From JBMOUD01 sp049319665 (GTDB taxonomy: Bacteria > Pseudomonadota > Gammaproteobacteria > Enterobacterales > Enterobacteriaceae), in NCBI RefSeq assembly GCF_049319665.1, contig NZ_JBMOUD010000001.1:248001-312000 (forward strand): 64,000 nt of DNA, written 5' to 3'. This document shows positions 59,298-64,000 of the stretch, in pieces. The notes below the pieces were generated by a model. That model was not told the DNA's origin and made no database searches. It saw only the letters and a program-made list of their open reading frames with translations. Position 1 is the first letter of the stretch; each line of letters opens with the position of its first letter. The position numbers and the translations under genes were made by a program.

Positions 59298-61877
59298 ATG
59301 TTACCAGTCGACTTCCGTTGGCGGCAGCACCGGTACCGTTATTCCTATAGGAAAAATATGACGCTGCGACCGGTGGCATATGCTCTGTTACTCGCTTTGT
59401 TGACTAAAACAGGGCTATCTGCCGCGCAAGCGGCTGATGATACTGTGGAATTTAATACAGAAGTCTTAGATGTTGAGGACCGTTCACATCTTAATTTAAG
59501 CCAGTTCTCGCAGGCCGGTTATGTGATGCCGGGTACCTACAGCCTGGCTTTACAGGTCAATCAAAGCCACCTCCCCGAGCGGGATATTGCATTTTTTCCT
59601 CCGGAAAATGACCCCAAACAAAGTGAAGCCTGCCTGACCGCAGAGATGGTCGATCAACTGGGGCTCACCGATACCGCCCGCAAGCAGGTTAGTTGGTGGC
59701 ATCAGGGGCAGTGCATGGATCCTGCGTCTATTAAAGGGCTTACGCTACGAGGCGACATCGGGGCCGGGGTGCTTTACGTCACTTTGCCGCAATCGAATTT
59801 GGAGTATGCGTCGGATAACTGGGATCCGCCCTCTCGCTGGGATAATGGTATCCCAGGCTTGTTATTTGATTACAACCTGAATGCCCAGGCAACTCGTCAG
59901 GTGAAAGGAGGCCGTACCCAAAATGCCAGCGGCAATGGTACTACGGGTATCAATATCGGCGCCTGGCGCCTGCGGGCTGATTGGCAGGCACAGTACGAAC
60001 ATACCACTGGCCGAACGAACAGTTCACGCCAGAATTGGGACTGGAGTCGCTTCTATATATATCGGGCTATCTCTTCCCTGCGCGCCAAACTAACGGTCGG
60101 CGAGGATTACTTGAATTCAGGTCTGTTTGACAACTTTCGTTTTGTTGGGGCCAGTCTGGTCTCTGATGACAATATGTTGCCGCCGAACCTGCGCGGTTAC
60201 GCCCCTGAGGTCGTGGGCGTAGCGAAGACAAACGCCCGGGTGACTGTGAGTCAGCAAGGCAGGGTGATTTATGAAACCACTGTTGCAGCAGGGCCTTTTC
60301 GCATTCAGGGCCTGAGCAATGCGGTAGTCGGCAAGCTGGATGTGAAAGTTCAGGAACAGGATGGCAGCGTCAACAGCTATCAGATGGAGACCGCCAACGT
60401 ACCGTATCTGACTCGTCCGGGATTAGTGCGTTACAAAATTTCCGCGGGTAAACCCTCGACCTTCTCGCATAACAGTGAAGGACCGGTTTTTGGCGTCGGA
60501 GAGTTCTCATGGGGGGTGAATAACGGCTGGTCATTGTTTGGTGGCGCCATGTTGGCTGGCGAGTATAACGCACTGACGATGGGGGTTGGGCGTGATCTGT
60601 TGATGCTGGGGGCGCTCTCTTTTGATATCACACAGTCGCGGGCAAGCATCCCCGACGATGAGACTAAATCCGGTCGCTCCTATCATCTAAGCTACTCAAA
60701 ACGCTTTGATGAGACTGACAGTCAGGTGACTTTTGCCGGTTACCGTTTCTCTGAGCGTGACTTTATGAGTATGTCTGAATACTTAAACCGACGTTATCAC
60801 ACAGAACCAGGTAGTAGTGCCGGCAGTGGCATTGGCAGTGGGAAAGAGCTTTACACCCTGACGTTTAATCAACAGTTCCGGTCGCTAAATTTGAGTGCTT
60901 ATCTCAACTATAGCCATCAGACCTACTGGGATCGTCCGGAGAGCAACACGTATAACCTGTCGATTTCACGCTACTTCGATATCGGCCAGTTTAAGAACGT
61001 CAGCCTGAGTTTATCAGCCTACCGAACTAAACAGGAGAGGATGACGGATGACGGGGTGTATCTGAGCCTGTCGTTGCCGTGGGGAAGTCACGGCATGCTG
61101 AGTTATGACGGGCAGTTCAGCAAAGGAAACAGTGGCCACACCGTTGGATATAGCGATCAGATAGACGATAGCAATAACTATCGTCTTAGCGCTGGTATTG
61201 GTCAGGACAGTAGGGCTACCGGCAGTGGATTCCTGACGCATTACGGTGAACTGGCTGAGGTTTCAGCCACGGCAGCCTTCCAGGGGAGTGAGTACAGCTC
61301 TGTAGGCATGCTGATGCGTGGCGGAATGACGGCGACGATGCAGGGCGCGGCACTGCATCGCGCATCTTCTCCGGGAGGTACTCGTATGCTGGTCGACACC
61401 GGTGGAGTGGGTGGAGTGCCGATAAATGGCGGCGATGGCCAGAATAAAAGTAACGGATTTGGTAAAGCGGTAGTCAGCGACATCAGCAGCTATTACCGCA
61501 GCAGCATCAGTGTAGATCTTAATAAACTAGGGAGTGACGTAGAAATGATCCGCTCTGTAGTTGAAGGCACGCTGACGGAAGGGGCGATAGGTTACCGGCG
61601 GTTTGGGGTGGTGGCAGGACAGAAAGCGATGGCCATCATCAAGCTGGTTGACGGCAGCACGCCACCATTCGGGGCTACGGTCGTCAATGCGGGCAACATA
61701 CAGACAGGGATGGTAAGCGATGGCGGGGATGTCTGGCTGTCGGGAATAAAACCGGGTGAGACGATGACTGTGAATTGGGAAGGGCAAACGCAATGTCATA
61801 TCACTCTGCCATCGCCTTTGCCGGCGGATATGCAGAGTCAGCGCCTGCTACTGCCGTGTGTGATGAATCGGGACTGA
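59298..61877 (+). CDS. Fimbrial outer-membrane usher
   Basis: About 859 aa. It has a signal peptide (TLRPVAYALLLALLTKTGLSAAQA), an N-terminal chaperone-binding domain (FNTEVLDVEDRSHLNLSQFSQ), a large beta-barrel with plug domain (RGYAPEVVGVAKTNARVTVSQQG near residue 310) and a C-terminal domain with two cysteines (TQCHITLP ... LLPC). It assembles and exports the fimbrial subunits. Possible starts are at 59280, 59298 (GGGAGAGGAGAT before it) and 59358 (TAGGAAAAAT before it, directly at the signal peptide). I use 59298 but 59358 is equally plausible. Confidence 0.9.
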   Translation: MLPVDFRWRQHRYRYSYRKNMTLRPVAYALLLALLTKTGLSAAQAADDTVEFNTEVLDVEDRSHLNLSQFSQAGYVMPGTYSLALQVNQSHLPERDIAFFPPENDPKQSEACLTAEMVDQLGLTDTARKQVSWWHQGQCMDPASIKGLTLRGDIGAGVLYVTLPQSNLEYASDNWDPPSRWDNGIPGLLFDYNLNAQATRQVKGGRTQNASGNGTTGINIGAWRLRADWQAQYEHTTGRTNSSRQNWDWSRFYIYRAISSLRAKLTVGEDYLNSGLFDNFRFVGASLVSDDNMLPPNLRGYAPEVVGVAKTNARVTVSQQGRVIYETTVAAGPFRIQGLSNAVVGKLDVKVQEQDGSVNSYQMETANVPYLTRPGLVRYKISAGKPSTFSHNSEGPVFGVGEFSWGVNNGWSLFGGAMLAGEYNALTMGVGRDLLMLGALSFDITQSRASIPDDETKSGRSYHLSYSKRFDETDSQVTFAGYRFSERDFMSMSEYLNRRYHTEPGSSAGSGIGSGKELYTLTFNQQFRSLNLSAYLNYSHQTYWDRPESNTYNLSISRYFDIGQFKNVSLSLSAYRTKQERMTDDGVYLSLSLPWGSHGMLSYDGQFSKGNSGHTVGYSDQIDDSNNYRLSAGIGQDSRATGSGFLTHYGELAEVSATAAFQGSEYSSVGMLMRGGMTATMQGAALHRASSPGGTRMLVDTGGVGGVPINGGDGQNKSNGFGKAVVSDISSYYRSSISVDLNKLGSDVEMIRSVVEGTLTEGAIGYRRFGVVAGQKAMAIIKLVDGSTPPFGATVVNAGNIQTGMVSDGGDVWLSGIKPGETMTVNWEGQTQCHITLPSPLPADMQSQRLLLPCVMNRD

Positions 61878-61988
61878 TGAGCTGAGGCCGTTAGTTCTTA
61901 GCAACAACGAGTCGATCATAAATAACTTAGACGACGATGGGAAATAGCTCCAGCGTGGTTATCGGAAAGCGAAATAAGGAAGAACAGT

Positions 61989-62753
61989 ATGAACAATATT
62001 TACTGGTACAACAAAGGGACGATACTAGCCTGTGTGATTGCTATGGCTGCGGTATTGCTAACAGCATCGGAAAGTCAGGCAGCGTTAGCTCTGGACCGTA
62101 CTCGGGTAGTGATAAATGGTGCGGAAAAATCTATCAGTCTGGGGGTGACTAATCAGAACAAGACTCTGCCTTATCTGGCTCAGGCATGGGTGGAGGATGT
62201 GCAGGGGAAGAAAATTAGTGACCCGTTGGTGGCCTTACCACCTGTACAGCGTCTGGAGCCAGGAGCGAAAAGCCAGGTGAAAGTGCAGGCGACGGGAGGA
62301 TTAAATCTGCTGGCGCAAGACCGGGAGACTTTGTACTACTTCAACCTGCGAGAAATTCCGCCTAAGACCAAGGAAGCGAATACGCTACAGATAGCACTAC
62401 AGACGCGCATAAAGGTTTTTTACCGGCCGACGAATCTGGCTGTTAATCAGAACAGCAAACCTTGGCAGGAACAGTTGACGTTGGAGCGAAAGGGCGATCG
62501 TTACGTGGCGTATAACCCGACGCCATATTTTGTGACTATATCGCTGGCTGCATCAAGTGTGACGGGGGATGTGATAGAGGGATTTGAGTCAGTGATGATC
62601 GCACCTAAAAGTAGCGAGACGCTAAAAGGCAGTGCTGCCGCGCTAGGCAACAACCCAGTATTAACCTACATCAATGATTACGGCGGCCGTCCTAAGCTGA
62701 TATTTGGATGCAGTGGTAACGTCTGCAGTGTAAAAAGCACTAAAGAAGGATGA
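61989..62753 (+). CDS. Periplasmic fimbrial chaperone (PapD/FimC family)
   Basis: 254 aa with a signal peptide ending SESQA. The G1/F1 strand signature and the F1-G1 region are visible: LDRTRVVINGAEKSISLGVTNQ at the start of domain 1, PYLAQAWVED, PPVQRLEPGAKSQVKV, YYFNLREIPP, and RIKVFYRPTNL linking to domain 2. The conserved Arg and Lys that anchor the subunit C-terminus appear in DRTR and RIKVF. It folds subunits and carries them to the usher. It comes after the usher gene, the reverse of fim-type operons. Confidence 0.9.
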   Translation: MNNIYWYNKGTILACVIAMAAVLLTASESQAALALDRTRVVINGAEKSISLGVTNQNKTLPYLAQAWVEDVQGKKISDPLVALPPVQRLEPGAKSQVKVQATGGLNLLAQDRETLYYFNLREIPPKTKEANTLQIALQTRIKVFYRPTNLAVNQNSKPWQEQLTLERKGDRYVAYNPTPYFVTISLAASSVTGDVIEGFESVMIAPKSSETLKGSAAALGNNPVLTYINDYGGRPKLIFGCSGNVCSVKSTKEG

Positions 62754-62884
62754 GTTAAGTCCACCTGATTTAACAATATCAAAATATATGCAGCTGTATT
62801 CAGTGCTTGATAGCGAGGTGCTGTCTGCACAAACGACAGCATATCCCTGAATTGACGGTAAGTATGGCGTTAAGGTAAGTAGAG

Positions 62885-63931
62885 ATGTATCACAACGTAT
62901 CAATAAAGAAAGAGATGCTTTTAATTTATAGCAATATAGGTAAATGTTTATTTTTACTTGCGATGATTTCTTTTTTCATCCCTAAAGCACACGCAATAAG
63001 ATGCGAAAATAATGGAGGTCCATCATATATTACTATACCTAGCATCACTGTCTTTAGAGAACTGCCAGCAGACAGTATAATTTACAGTAAAAAGACTGTT
63101 GTAGATGTTCGCTGTTGGAACGATGTGGCGGGTACGTCAACAGAAAATCTTTATATTTATCTGAATTATCAAAAACTATCTATTTCTAGTGGGGATGCTT
63201 CGATTGGCATAACGACGGGATCTGGTTCTACATCATGGCTTCAAAATAATTCTATGACTAAGCTGGATGTTAATTTGTCGGTTAACGGCTGTGGTAAACC
63301 AGCTGAGTGTGGTACTTACAAAGAACAAAAAAGCATCCCTATTACTGTCGTTATCAAAAAAACATCCCCCGCCAGTAGTGGTGTAGGTAAGCTTCCAGCC
63401 AGACTTATTTCTATAAGTAACTTGGGCTTATTAACGATCGATGGACAAGGAGGCTTAAATAATAACGACCCTAACTTTAAACTTTCTCTCAGTGGATTAA
63501 GTGATGTTCGTTATAGTGCTTGTACATCTAATGTGACCGTCAGTCCTGAGTATATTGACTTTGGTAATATATCGGCAAAATCCCAGCCTGGTCAGGAGCT
63601 TGGTAATAAAAAATTTAGTATTATTGAGACACGAAGTTGTGTTGGTGACACGCCTAATAGCTATGGTGTCAGCATTTTTTTGAACCCAATGACGGGTACA
63701 TTATCTGACGATAAATTAACATTGATACCTACCGATAATAACTCTGTAGGTATAAAAGTTCGCGATAATACTGATGGTTCTGCTTTATCTTTTAAAGAGT
63801 GGCATAATCTTACCAAGAAAGGTAATGTTGGTAGCACTCGCGAATATACGGCTATTTTAATGCAGAATAAAGACGAGTTATTAAAGGGAACGTTTTCTGC
63901 TAGTGCTGTAATTATGATGAAATATGATTAG
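62885..63931 (+). CDS. Fimbrial tip adhesin/minor subunit
   Basis: 348 aa. Signal peptide GKCLFLLAMISFFIPKAHA, then a likely receptor-binding domain (residues about 38-215, with cysteines at RCENNGG, VRCWNDV, NGCGKPAECG). A pilin domain at the C-terminus starts at about CTSNVTVSPEYIDFGNISA and ends ASAVIMMKYD with the penultimate tyrosine. The two-domain build is that of tip adhesins (FimH/PapG type). Two ATGs (62885, 62915) compete with weak ribosome-binding sites. More AT-rich than the rest of the operon, as often seen for adhesins under diversifying exchange. Confidence 0.82.
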   Translation: MYHNVSIKKEMLLIYSNIGKCLFLLAMISFFIPKAHAIRCENNGGPSYITIPSITVFRELPADSIIYSKKTVVDVRCWNDVAGTSTENLYIYLNYQKLSISSGDASIGITTGSGSTSWLQNNSMTKLDVNLSVNGCGKPAECGTYKEQKSIPITVVIKKTSPASSGVGKLPARLISISNLGLLTIDGQGGLNNNDPNFKLSLSGLSDVRYSACTSNVTVSPEYIDFGNISAKSQPGQELGNKKFSIIETRSCVGDTPNSYGVSIFLNPMTGTLSDDKLTLIPTDNNSVGIKVRDNTDGSALSFKEWHNLTKKGNVGSTREYTAILMQNKDELLKGTFSASAVIMMKYD

Positions 63932-64000
63932 CCTCTCAATGGTTCAAAGCGTTGATGGAATCGTTTTCCAAAATAATAGATGTGCCGCTAGAGGATACAC

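Noticed and set aside
1..64000. CRISPR arrays, rRNA genes, replication origin
   Set aside because: No regularly spaced direct repeats, rRNA-like stretches or DnaA-box clusters were noticed on reading through the window.

Overview
The window is a chromosomal segment of a gram-negative gamma-proteobacterium, most likely an enterobacterium of the Yersiniaceae/Hafniaceae/Budviciaceae kind. The evidence is enterobacterial gene types (D-arabinitol dal operon, nac beside tRNA-Asn, MarT/FidL-type regulators, chaperone-usher fimbria), an intermediate base composition and coding on both strands. Genus cannot be fixed from the sequence alone.

Region 1 (1-6.4 kb) is an indole-3-acetic acid catabolic cluster in the order iacH(partial)-A-B-I-C-D-E-F-G. 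It codes for a flavin monooxygenase with its flavin reductase, a Rieske ring-hydroxylating dioxygenase (alpha, beta, reductase), an SDR and accessory proteins. Region 2 (6.4-12.1 kb) is a complete D-arabinitol operon, dalD-dalK-dalT, with a divergent SorC-type regulator and a hairpin-rich intergenic repeat between dalK and dalT.

Region 3 (12.1-22.3 kb) is accessory DNA ending at a tRNA-Asn carrying a P4-type integrase. It holds a lipoprotein gene, decayed IS3 and IS110 transposases, pieces of a P2-like prophage (integrase C-terminus, gpS, gpV, gpW), the C-terminus of an ICE-type relaxase, and two intact AT-rich orphan genes lying among the relics. One of these has a HEPN-type Rx4H motif; the other (401 aa) sits exactly between gpS and gpV. 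They are the best candidates for an uncharacterised phage-exclusion function. A quinone-oxidoreductase/LysR pair precedes the integrase.

Region 4 (22.3-33.3 kb) starts with nac and a recognisable sigma54 promoter and NtrC site. It continues with an orphan serralysin metalloprotease, an RtcB-PrfH ribosome-repair operon preceded by a 16-codon leader ORF with a perfect Shine-Dalgarno, an MFS exporter/oxidoreductase/LysR group, and a PepSY/DUF2946 membrane pair rich in Met and His.

Region 5 (33.6-35.2 kb) is an AT-rich islet with a putative metallopeptidase T6SS effector, its immunity lipoprotein and an LprI-like secreted protein.

Region 6 (35.8-51.7 kb) is a large catabolic operon resembling the pimeloyl-CoA (pim) beta-oxidation pathway: bifunctional hydratase/dehydrogenase, thiolase, two-subunit acyl-CoA dehydrogenase, enoyl-CoA hydratase, a nitronate-monooxygenase-family flavoprotein, acyl-CoA synthetase, its own ETF (etfBA) and ETF:quinone oxidoreductase, and a thioesterase. 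It has a divergent LysR regulator and an outer-membrane channel-like protein, and ends at a strong terminator. Together these genes could activate a dicarboxylic or alicyclic acid, oxidise it to acetyl-CoA-type products and pass electrons directly to ubiquinone.

Region 7 (51.7-64 kb) holds a small overlapping gene pair of unknown function, a GNAT acetyltransferase, a LysR regulator, an AlaX-type editing protein, a DsbA-like oxidoreductase, a FidL/MarT-type membrane regulator pair, a LuxR-type regulator and a complete chaperone-usher fimbrial operon (subunit-usher-chaperone-adhesin).
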